6,401 bases of DNA from CS2-K091 sp035527155 (GTDB lineage Bacteria > Planctomycetota > Phycisphaerae > Sedimentisphaerales > Anaerobacaceae), in NCBI GenBank assembly GCA_035527155.1, contig DATLBB010000222.1:1-6401 (forward strand), given 5' to 3'. The notes below the pieces were generated by a model. It ran no database searches. It saw only the letters and a list, made by a program, of their open reading frames with translations, and was not told where the DNA came from. Below, piece by piece: positions 1 to 6,267 of this stretch. Position 1 is the first letter of the stretch. The number at the start of each line of letters is the position of its first letter. Both the position numbers and the translations under genes were made by a program.

Positions 1-208
1 AGAAACTCAAAGATGAATTTGGCAAGGATTTTCAATATTGATTTCTCCCGAATATTCCTATAGAATTAATCTTTAATCGTTATTCAGGGAGTTTACATAA
101 GTCGTTGAAATAAAACAAGTTCGAATTTTTGAGTAGGACAGCGGATTATTCGGATAGGCTCTAAGGCTCTCGGCCTCGATTTTGGTGCAGGATGTTGCTC
201 GCAGGAGA
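1..208. other. Left-edge non-coding stretch, possible end of a plus-strand gene
   Basis: No convincing complete gene is present here. At the very edge, plus-strand positions 3-41 read KLKDEFGKDFQY followed by TGA, which has the composition of a real protein C-terminus, but 12 residues cannot identify a family. If genuine, that gene would converge on the pseudopilin gene and this stretch would be the shared 3' intergenic region. The segment around 158-180 contains a direct repeat of GGCTCT separated by AA and only weak 4-bp stems. I see no hairpin followed by a T tract on either strand, so no intrinsic terminator is called. Confidence 0.4.
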
Positions 209-1027
209 TTAACGTGCAGGGTTGTGTCCGCGGCGCATGTATTCCAAGTCGTCGGTGCCATCGGTTGCAGGCCACCCTATACAATCGGGATAGTCAACAT
301 ACGTCATTTCCAGAGTGCTCTTCTGCTGCCAGTTGTGCTTTTCTGCATGGCCGTCGGAAAAGGCCAGCACACTGAGCTGCCCGTGCCGTACGACAATCGG
401 GTCATTCCATCGATCGCCCTCCCGCGCCAGAATCCAGGCCCCCCAGTTATAGCTTCCGACGTCGGTTTTCTCTTCGAGAAATACGTACTTGATGCCCGGA
501 TTCTTGATCTGCGTGAGCTTCTTGTAGGAAGGGTATCCCCACTGTTGTGTATACCAACTGTTTTTACCTATGCCGCCCCAATCTCCATTCATACTTCCAG
601 GAATACCATAGCTGCGATGCGTCATTTCGGTCCGGTGTCTCCTGTCGCCGGGGCAGTGATAGAGATCGACATCCTGCACGTACGGAAACATGGCCCCGCG
701 CTCGCAGCCGCGTTTTTTGTCTTCGATAGTGGCTGCGGCTCCCGCGACCACGGTGCCGTCCTCCATCTGCGGCAGCTTGACCCAGTCATACTTATAACTG
801 GGTGAGCCGGGATGCCCGTCGTGCCCCCCGATTAACTTGTCGTCATTATCCTGCGCGTACAAAACCCATGCAAGCACAAGCTGACGCTGATTAGACAGAC
901 AGACAGCTGCGGCCGCCTGTTTCTTGGCCCGCTGCAGGGCGGGCATCAAGATCGCCATTAACAGGGCAATGATGGCAATCACCACCAACAGCTCGATTAA
1001 GGTGAATGCTTTTGTTTTTCTCATCAT
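209..1027 (-). CDS. Pseudopilin-like protein with N-terminal methylation motif and H-X9-DG motif
   Basis: This is a complete 272-residue type IV pilin/type II secretion pseudopilin-like protein of the abundant Planctomycetota/Lentisphaerota type (DUF1559-like). Residues 8-16 read FTLIELLVV with Glu at +5. Prepilin peptidase should cut between Ala7 and Phe8; Ala at -1 replaces the commoner Gly. Residues 8-30 form the hydrophobic helix that anchors in the membrane and packs into the pilus core. A YHCPGDRR segment at 123-130 is typical of these proteins, and His215 followed by nine residues and Asp225-Gly226 is the H-X9-DG motif associated with prepilin processing. An AGGAG box lies 5 nt before the first ATG and 8 nt before the second (1024), so either Met can start. 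Genomes of this group carry many paralogues, so the cargo or partner of this copy cannot be named. It lies 266 bp downstream of the LamG gene on the same strand and probably has its own promoter. Confidence 0.9.
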   Translation of the reverse strand: MMRKTKAFTLIELLVVIAIIALLMAILMPALQRAKKQAAAAVCLSNQRQLVLAWVLYAQDNDDKLIGGHDGHPGSPSYKYDWVKLPQMEDGTVVAGAAATIEDKKRGCERGAMFPYVQDVDLYHCPGDRRHRTEMTHRSYGIPGSMNGDWGGIGKNSWYTQQWGYPSYKKLTQIKNPGIKYVFLEEKTDVGSYNWGAWILAREGDRWNDPIVVRHGQLSVLAFSDGHAEKHNWQQKSTLEMTYVDYPDCIGWPATDGTDDLEYMRRGHNPAR

Positions 1028-1154
1028 AGTGGCTCCTATTAGTAAGATTGTAGTGGGTTAGGTAGATAGACTGTAGGCTGAAGATAAAAGGCTTGACAAC
1101 GGTTAAATCGAATCAGATGTATTACCTTCATAGCATTTTTTTCCTGTAGCCCGG

Positions 1155-1181
1155 GCGACCCACACTTGGCGTGTGGGCCGC
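1155..1181 (-). repeat. 27-nt hairpin, candidate dispersed palindromic (REP-like) repeat
   Basis: The arms at 1155-1165 and 1171-1181 form an 11-bp stem around a 5-nt loop. The single mismatch on the plus strand (A1158 opposite C1178) becomes a G-U wobble on the minus strand, so the structure is fully paired in a minus-strand RNA. A GC-rich palindrome, GCCCGGGC at 1149-1156, abuts it. It lies 113 nt downstream of the LamG stop codon. No U tract follows on the minus strand, so a simple intrinsic terminator is unlikely. Its GC content contrasts with the AT-rich flanks, as expected of an inserted repeat unit. The remainder of the 1028-1293 gap shows only weak promoter-like matches: minus-strand TTGTCA at 1094-1099 and TACAGT at 1070-1075, with an 18-nt spacer, before the pseudopilin. 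Confidence 0.55.
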
Positions 1182-1293
1182 ACGAAGAAGGACTGCTACT
1201 TCATTCTCATAACGTGTGTGTGTGGCATCAATATTTCAAGGAAATCATAGCAGTATGTAGTCAATCGTTATTTTGGCACTCTGAATCATTGTC

Positions 1294-4200
1294 TCAAAAC
1301 GGCTTGTCAAACGGCTTAGTAACGCCGCCAAGCCACGCAATCTCACCTTCTGACAACGCACGGTCGTAGAGGCGGAAATCATCCATCAGGCCGGCATAGT
1401 TAAAGTTCTCTGCACCCATGCTATTAGAACCGATCGTGAATGCAGTGACTCCTGTCATTGTGCGGGTCAGCCCGCTACCGCTGTGCCAAAGAACACCATT
1501 AAGATATATGCTTTGCTCGCCGGTATCGGCATCCTTGGTGAATGTCCAATGCTGCCACGAACCTTTATATTCCGCAGGAGTCGCGGCTTTGGAAATCCTG
1601 TCGTAACCATCAGCGGTGCCACCTGTATCGAAGTACACATTACCGTTACTCCAGGGAAGATGACAGTGCGCCACCCTTGAATTCTCAACTGCAGGGTCTT
1701 GATAGGCCCCAAAACAGCTGCAAGCCTGGGGCTGTGCATCCGGGTCACCATACACCCAGAACGCAATAGTTACCTGTTTTTCAACAGATGACCACGCCGC
1801 GGGCGGTACTTCAACATATTCCGCACCATTGAACTTCAGCGCCCCGCCAACTTGCCCGGCAACCCACTCAGCACCAGTAATCGTGCCATGATTGTTATTG
1901 CCGGAGCTGTCGGCAGCAGTTGTCCCGGAACCCTCGTCAAACATCCAGTGCCCTACCAGATTAGCGGTGCCGGGCTCGACCGGTGTTATCAACTGACGAT
2001 CACGAGAATACAGCCTGATACCGTCAAAGTAAACCACTCCCTGACCACCAACCGCTCCACTACGCTCAAAGCCAATGCTTAGCTCAGTAACATTGCTGAG
2101 GCTCACGCCGAGCGAGGCCAGATCAATATACCACATCTGCCACACCGTTCGCCTTATGTTTTCGGCATCACCATCGTATGTTACCTTGGAGCCGTTGAGC
2201 TTCACGTACATCGGCTGCACAGCATTATTGGGATCGCCAGAAAACCGTAGCGTCAAGGCCTTAATGCCATGCTTGGTCCAATCCTGGCCTACCTGTAGAT
2301 CAGCGATATTCGCTGTGGCCTCTGAATAAGCGGCAACGCTGTTGTCATAGAAAAACGGCATCGACTGTTTGCCGCCAGAAACAATACTTTGCTCAGCAAA
2401 AGGAGCATCAGCATAACCAACGATAGAACCGTTTACTGCCGGGTTGTCGTATCCGTCTATCCACGTATTAAATATCCTGTTGCTGCCGGGATCATCGGGA
2501 TTAAGGTCATTGTAGCCCTCAAAATCCTCCACAACAAGAAACTCGGGTGTCGATAAGTTCCAGAAATTGCCTTGCCACGTTGTGGGGGTCTCGGCGTCAT
2601 TGACCTCATCGACCCGCCAGTAGTAAGTGCTGTCCACATCGAGTGAGGTACTATAGCTGGTCTCAGTCACGGTACTAACAAGGGCAGTACCGTCTATCAC
2701 AGCCTGCTCGTCGGTGCTCAAATACACATCGTGCTTAGCCGCCTCTCTTCCCGCTCTGAAGCCGAGGGTTACATCCACAGCGACATCTGTTGCGCCCGAA
2801 TTCGGGCTGGGTTCTCTTGCAAAGACGGGTATGCTGAAGAATCGCACCTCGCTCAGACTGTACTGGGGCACAAAGCCACCCCAGTTGCTGTTGGCGGTGA
2901 TCTTAACATATTTAGCTACCACGCCACTAAGATCAACAACAGTATTGCATGCATAACCAGCCACACCAGGCGCCTGAGCAAACTCATGAGTAGTGCCCAA
3001 TATGGCCCAGTTGGTTCCATCGACCGAATACTCAATCGTGGCTTCCTTGATACCGAAGCCAACAGTAGGCTCAGTCATTTGATTAGAGTTCCATACCCAC
3101 ATCTCATGTAGTTTGTAAACCTTGTTGAACTCATATTCTATCCAGGCCCCGTTCGGTTCGCTGCTGCTCATCCACATATCCGTTTGTTCTGCCGAGTGCA
3201 GGTCATCAGCATCCAGTCCCGAACCGTTCACGGTATTTTCCGGGCCCATATCCAGCAGTGCACTGGAAGCCGTTGCATTTACATCTTCGATGGGATAAGC
3301 AACGGGTTCAGTCGTAAAGCTCCAGACTTCCCCTTTGAACTCTATATGGCTGGTGGGCAGAGCATTGACTTCATCGACCCGCCAGTAGTAAGTCGTGCCT
3401 AAATCAAGGCGTTGTGCCGGAGCATGGCTGGCAGCAGTCTGGGCGGCGCCGCCAGTGGCATCATTGACATCGTCGAAGCTCTCACCAAAATAGACTTTGT
3501 GCCCGTTTGTTGGCGCCGCGTAAGCTCCCTGCGTCCAGCTAAGAACCACCTCCCGAGACACATCGGTTGCACCGTTTTGGGGAGTGAGGGCCGAGGCAGC
3601 TTCCCAGGACAACGCCGTGCCATATCCATTATTCCACAACTCCAGCACCTCCTCTTGCGTCAATGCTCGGTCCCAGATAGCTAACTCGTCGAGAATAGCG
3701 TCGGCCGGGCAGTTGTAGAACTGGGTTTTTCCAATCTGACCAATCCAAACCGGCCAAGAGGCAGTTTCAGCAAGGACTCCCTGTGAAATGCCGTCGGCAT
3801 AAAGCGTTGCCCCGGCATCGGTCCCGATGAATACCAGATGCACCCACTCACCAGTCGTCAGTGCGTACTCCCAGTATGGATTCGCAGGACTACTAGCGAC
3901 GTCAGTCATACCTACCTTGCTAGGAGTACCACTACCGAACTGTTCGAGCCTGATTCCGAACCAGGTCGTCTGCTCAGGATTAGTCTTGTCGGGGTCACGC
4001 CCACCATCCAGCAGGCCGGATGCGTCATAATTCTGAGGCGGACCCTGCTTGTTCACCCACACGGAAACCGTCCACGGCGCCGGCACCATGGCTGGTGCGG
4101 CTACGGTTAGATACTGGCCATCGGGGTAAGCAGGTGCGTCCAGCCGGATCGCCTGACCTACCTTACCCGCCACATAAGTTGGGCCGTTAACACCGGTAGC

Positions 4201-4356
4201 ATCATGGCCCGAACCGGAAGAGTCGTCGGCATTATTCTCAAACCGCCAGTACGCTACCACCCCATCATTTAGGAGGGAAGCCTTGGCATACGAATCCATC
4301 AGAACCAGACCCAGCACCAAAACAAAAGACATTAAATAAATCATTTTCTTAAACAT
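1294..4356 (-). CDS. Secreted multidomain LamG / F5-8 type C / Fn3-like binding protein
   Basis: This is an exported 1020-residue protein built only from recognisable binding and structural modules. A Sec signal peptide occupies residues 1-26 (FKK, hydrophobic core, then YAKA before the probable cut). A first LamG/concanavalin-like jellyroll spans about 33-240, ending in the DRALTQEEV motif. An Fn3-like domain follows (about 253-350, with YYWRVDEVN at 323-331), then an F5/8 type C (discoidin-like) domain (about 355-508). A second Fn3-like domain (about 512-604) repeats YYWRVDEVN at 578-586. Residues 605-785 form an unassigned beta-rich region, and a second LamG spans about 798-1002, ending in DRALSEGEI. 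The C-terminus is a short KPF-D-KPF repeat with no PEP-CTERM, LPXTG or other sorting tag that I can see. A GGAGGAG box sits 7 nt before the ATG and fixes the start. No catalytic domain is recognised. By family knowledge, carbohydrate or surface-ligand binding outside the cell is likely; the specific ligand is unknown. Confidence 0.92.
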   Translation of the reverse strand: MFKKMIYLMSFVLVLGLVLMDSYAKASLLNDGVVAYWRFENNADDSSGSGHDATGVNGPTYVAGKVGQAIRLDAPAYPDGQYLTVAAPAMVPAPWTVSVWVNKQGPPQNYDASGLLDGGRDPDKTNPEQTTWFGIRLEQFGSGTPSKVGMTDVASSPANPYWEYALTTGEWVHLVFIGTDAGATLYADGISQGVLAETASWPVWIGQIGKTQFYNCPADAILDELAIWDRALTQEEVLELWNNGYGTALSWEAASALTPQNGATDVSREVVLSWTQGAYAAPTNGHKVYFGESFDDVNDATGGAAQTAASHAPAQRLDLGTTYYWRVDEVNALPTSHIEFKGEVWSFTTEPVAYPIEDVNATASSALLDMGPENTVNGSGLDADDLHSAEQTDMWMSSSEPNGAWIEYEFNKVYKLHEMWVWNSNQMTEPTVGFGIKEATIEYSVDGTNWAILGTTHEFAQAPGVAGYACNTVVDLSGVVAKYVKITANSNWGGFVPQYSLSEVRFFSIPVFAREPSPNSGATDVAVDVTLGFRAGREAAKHDVYLSTDEQAVIDGTALVSTVTETSYSTSLDVDSTYYWRVDEVNDAETPTTWQGNFWNLSTPEFLVVEDFEGYNDLNPDDPGSNRIFNTWIDGYDNPAVNGSIVGYADAPFAEQSIVSGGKQSMPFFYDNSVAAYSEATANIADLQVGQDWTKHGIKALTLRFSGDPNNAVQPMYVKLNGSKVTYDGDAENIRRTVWQMWYIDLASLGVSLSNVTELSIGFERSGAVGGQGVVYFDGIRLYSRDRQLITPVEPGTANLVGHWMFDEGSGTTAADSSGNNNHGTITGAEWVAGQVGGALKFNGAEYVEVPPAAWSSVEKQVTIAFWVYGDPDAQPQACSCFGAYQDPAVENSRVAHCHLPWSNGNVYFDTGGTADGYDRISKAATPAEYKGSWQHWTFTKDADTGEQSIYLNGVLWHSGSGLTRTMTGVTAFTIGSNSMGAENFNYAGLMDDFRLYDRALSEGEIAWLGGVTKPFDKPF
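2599..2628 (-). repeat. 30-bp internal repeat, copy 2 of the YYWRVDEVN segment
   Basis: This block encodes the TYYWRVDEVN segment of the second Fn3-like domain. It matches the copy at 3364-3393 at 29 of 30 bases, the only difference being the third base of a Glu codon. Surrounding Fn3 sequence is much more divergent, so the near-identity is restricted to this motif. Confidence 0.85.
3364..3393 (-). repeat. 30-bp internal repeat, copy 1 of the YYWRVDEVN segment
   Basis: This block encodes the TYYWRVDEVN segment of the first Fn3-like domain and pairs with the copy at 2599-2628 in direct orientation, 765 bp apart. Recombination between the two copies would delete the F5/8 type C domain in frame. 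Confidence 0.85.
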
Positions 4357-4386
4357 GATAGTTCTCCTCCATAAAAGGTTAACATA

Positions 4387-4440
4387 ATTATGCTTTGTCT
4401 ACACACCAAAACACCCGATGTTTCCAATAAATAAACATCG
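4387..4440 (-). promoter_or_regulatory. Candidate regulatory region upstream of the LamG gene
   Basis: The arms CGATGTTT (4416-4423) and AAACATCG (4433-4440) form a perfect 8-bp inverted repeat with a 9-nt spacer, a size compatible with a dimeric regulator site or a small hairpin. Closer to the gene is a perfect 10-bp palindrome, CATAATTATG (4383-4392). Read on the minus strand it supplies CATAAT, a 5/6 match to a -10 box, but no good -35 box sits 17 nt upstream. Farther upstream, 4519-4537 is a long A/T tract (A-rich on the minus strand). The oxidoreductase gene ends at 4582, and no T-tailed hairpin follows it on the minus strand. Confidence 0.35.
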
Positions 4441-4581
4441 AAAATCAAAAATCACAAATCGTTTATATCATCTGCCCAGGATAACTTTTACGATTTGCCA
4501 ATACCCGTGAATGTTTACTTATTTTTTTATTTTTTTCAATAGTTATCGGCTAAAATCTCCAATCACGATCACCCGTCTATT

Positions 4582-5967
4582 CTATAGTAGCATCAGCTTA
4601 TCATAGGGTGCGCGCATGGGACGGGACATCATCTTCACAGCCTTCGGATCGTTGACGATCGTTTCTTTTACGGGATCCCATCTAATTTTACGACCGGTAC
4701 GGACCGAAATATCGCATAAATGGCAGAGAATGTCCGACTTGACAGCTGAATATATATCGCTAACAGGTTGCTCCCTGGTCTTAATGCAATGTATCCAGTT
4801 TGCATTATGGTCACTACTTGCCGGTAATCGTATGTCACCCGGATTCTTGGCTACTTTCATTAATGTCATCGGGTTGGTCTTAAAAGCCATTCGCTTTAAA
4901 TACACCTCGCCTTTGGTCCCTACAAAAATAACGCCATGCTCCCATTTGTCGTCCCATGTCAGCTTTTCATCCTTGGATATTTTTGCTTTAGCAGATACTT
5001 GATCCATAAAATGTAATGTTACGCCACTTCTATATCTACAAGTCATATCCCAATGGACAATCGTATTAAACAGTCCTGAATCAGGAAGTGTGCCGGTGCC
5101 TTCATATTCAAGAGGAATGCCTTGACCTGTTTTATCTGCCCACCACTGAACCATATCTATTGGGTGGGCACCCCATCCGGCTATATATCCTATCGCGTAG
5201 TCATAGATGTAATAGATGCCACTCTGCGACCATCGGTCTTTGCAGAACGGAGCTTCTGGAGCGGGGCCGAGCCAGAGGTCGTAATCGAAGCCCTCTGGGA
5301 CCGGCAATACGGGAGTGGCAGAGCCGCCAGATTGACCAGGCGGAGCCCACACGTACACCTCCTTGACTTCACCAATGTGCCCGTTCAAGACCAGTTCAAT
5401 AGCCATTCTGGTGTGAATAAAAGATCGTGCTTCTGTGCCATATTGAAAAACACGATTATATTTTTCAACCGCTCTTCCCATGGCCAGGCATTGCCCGATG
5501 CATAATCCCAATGGTTTTTCCGTGTGCATATCTTTTCCGGCTTTCGCCGCAGCGATTGAAATGGGCACATGCCAATAATCGCCCGTTGAAACATAGACGG
5601 CATCCACATCCGGGCTGGCTAAAACATCTCGAAAATCATTATATTCTCTAACGCCTTTATAGTTTTCTATTGATTTCTCTTTACCGATCATCTTATTAAT
5701 CAGCGTCTGTTTGGCAACCCTGCGGTCTCTGATCGGATCGCAGGCTGCAACCACCTGGCAATGTGGATTTTCCGTAAATGGACGATCGCCGGTTACTGAA
5801 ATACCTCCACAACTAATATACGCCACCTGGATTCTTTCGCTGGGTGCAACAGCGCCATTTTTACCTAATACCGAAGCAGGAATAATAGATGGGAATGCTA
5901 AAACAGAAGTTGCTACTCCTATATTCTTTAAAAATCCACGTCTTGTTATGTTGTTTTTTGCCTTCAT
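4582..5967 (-). CDS. Tat-exported Gfo/Idh/MocA family oxidoreductase
   Basis: This is a 461-residue NAD(P)-dependent oxidoreductase of the Gfo/Idh/MocA family, which typically acts on sugars, inositols or sugar derivatives. The N-terminus has a twin-arginine signal (TRRGFLK, residues 8-14) and a hydrophobic stretch at about 16-34, implying folded export with bound cofactor. The Rossmann domain starts at about 45; the dinucleotide loop reads S52-C-G-G-I-S57 where the family usually has GxGxxG. Asp77 ends the second beta strand, His133 lies in the DYWHVPIS segment, and the hallmark EKP is at 150-152. DLWLGPAPEAPF (230-241) and GWGAHPIDMVQWW (264-276, His268 and Asp271) mark the C-terminal substrate domain, and NWIHCIKTREQP (390-401) with GRKIRWDP (425-432) is the usual tail. 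Length is normal for the exported planctomycete subgroup. The substrate is not deducible; GH109-type glycosidase activity, known from one branch of the family, is an alternative. The ATG at 5967 is chosen because GGAGG lies 5 nt upstream. Confidence 0.93.
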   Translation of the reverse strand: MKAKNNITRRGFLKNIGVATSVLAFPSIIPASVLGKNGAVAPSERIQVAYISCGGISVTGDRPFTENPHCQVVAACDPIRDRRVAKQTLINKMIGKEKSIENYKGVREYNDFRDVLASPDVDAVYVSTGDYWHVPISIAAAKAGKDMHTEKPLGLCIGQCLAMGRAVEKYNRVFQYGTEARSFIHTRMAIELVLNGHIGEVKEVYVWAPPGQSGGSATPVLPVPEGFDYDLWLGPAPEAPFCKDRWSQSGIYYIYDYAIGYIAGWGAHPIDMVQWWADKTGQGIPLEYEGTGTLPDSGLFNTIVHWDMTCRYRSGVTLHFMDQVSAKAKISKDEKLTWDDKWEHGVIFVGTKGEVYLKRMAFKTNPMTLMKVAKNPGDIRLPASSDHNANWIHCIKTREQPVSDIYSAVKSDILCHLCDISVRTGRKIRWDPVKETIVNDPKAVKMMSRPMRAPYDKLMLL

Positions 5968-5972
5968 ATTTA

Positions 5973-5977
5973 CCTCC
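5973..5977 (-). promoter_or_regulatory. Shine-Dalgarno GGAGG that sets the oxidoreductase start
   Basis: The minus strand reads TTGGAGGTAAATATG. The frame stays open back to an in-frame TTG at 5977-5979, but that TTG overlaps the GGAGG box itself. The box at 5-nt spacing therefore points to the ATG at 5965-5967, giving a 461-residue protein rather than 465. Confidence 0.85.
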
Positions 5978-5979
5978 AA

Positions 5980-5993
5980 GTTAACTGGTTAAC
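5980..5993. promoter_or_regulatory. GTTAAC dyad next to the oxidoreductase ribosome binding site
   Basis: Two GTTAAC hexamers, each itself a palindrome, are separated by TG and end 3 nt from the GGAGG box. In RNA they could fold into a small stem that competes with the ribosome; in DNA they could be an operator. A single GTTAAC occurs at the matching place, 8 nt upstream of the Shine-Dalgarno of the LamG gene (4379-4384). Confidence 0.4.
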
Positions 5994-6013
5994 GAAATTA
6001 AGTAACCGTTCAC

Positions 6014-6058
6014 GGGTATTTTGACAGCATTGGGCAACGCACCCAACATCAAATACCC
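6014..6058 (-). promoter_or_regulatory. Long imperfect inverted repeat in the oxidoreductase leader
   Basis: The outer arms GGGTATTT-T-GA (6014-6024) and TCAAATACCC (6049-6058) pair over 10 bp with one bulged T. The inner arms TTGGG (6030-6034) and CCCAA (6042-6046) pair around a 7-nt loop. The element lies between the candidate -35 box and the gene, and a minus-strand transcript starting nearby would carry part of it as leader. It does not match a riboswitch I recognise and lacks a T tract, so attenuation is not shown. Confidence 0.4.
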
Positions 6059-6080
6059 AATTTTGACGCCTGCGTCAAAA
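6050..6080 (-). promoter_or_regulatory. 20-bp palindromic operator candidate overlapping a sigma-70-like promoter
   Basis: Positions 6061-6080 form TTTTGACGC, a 2-nt centre, and GCGTCAAAA: two perfect 9-bp arms. On the minus strand the palindrome contains TTGACG (6073-6078, 5/6 to a -35 box). After exactly 17 nt comes TATTTG (6050-6055), a 3/6 match to a -10 box. Transcription would then start near 6043, about 75 nt before the oxidoreductase ATG. A dimeric repressor bound to the palindrome would block the -35 region. The palindrome is seen directly; the promoter and the repression model are inferred, and the regulator is not in the window. Confidence 0.45.
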
Positions 6081-6264
6081 GTGGAGATCGCCAGAAAAAA
6101 ACATCGATATCAACCCACCAACAAGGACAACGCGAGCTTTTATCGACTTTTGGCGGTGGCATCAATTTTAATATTAATTCATTTAATAACATAACACACC
6201 TCGAGTGGTAATTCAACTAAAAAATGTTTTTCTAAAATAGAGTCTGGTCTAAAAAGCCCAATTG
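6081..6264. other. AT-rich intergenic stretch between operator candidate and intron
   Basis: No gene is supported here. The segment is AT-rich, especially 6157-6195 with a TTAATATTAA palindrome. A minus-strand frame beginning with ATG near 6160 has no ribosome binding site and an implausible composition. The base sequence directly following the intron end on the minus strand, beginning CAATTGGGC, is the expected 3' exon of the intron insertion site. Confidence 0.5.
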
Positions 6265-6267
6265 ATC

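Noticed and set aside
73..261. Minus-strand 62-codon open frame starting inside the 3' end of the pseudopilin gene
   Set aside because: It overlaps the real gene in another frame, has no ribosome binding site, and shows no domain.
182..805. Plus-strand 207-codon open frame opposite the pseudopilin gene
   Set aside because: It lies almost wholly antisense to a clearly recognised pseudopilin, has no recognisable domain, and is explained by the codon composition of the opposite strand.
1093..1123. Plus-strand promoter from a perfect TTGACA at 1093-1098
   Set aside because: No acceptable -10 box lies 16-18 nt downstream, and no plus-strand gene follows.
1155..1181. The hairpin as a rho-independent terminator of the LamG gene
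   Set aside because: On the minus strand the stem is followed by TACAGG and an A tract rather than a U tract, and it lies 113 nt beyond the stop codon.
2731..3111. Plus-strand 126-codon open frame inside the LamG gene
   Set aside because: Antisense shadow of a well-supported gene, with no family resemblance and no ribosome binding site.
4616..5002. Plus-strand 128-codon open frame opposite the oxidoreductase
   Set aside because: Antisense to conserved C-terminal oxidoreductase sequence; its composition is not protein-like.
6045..6160. Small minus-strand ORF between the intron and the oxidoreductase
   Set aside because: It lacks a ribosome binding site, has an improbable composition, and runs through the palindromic operator.
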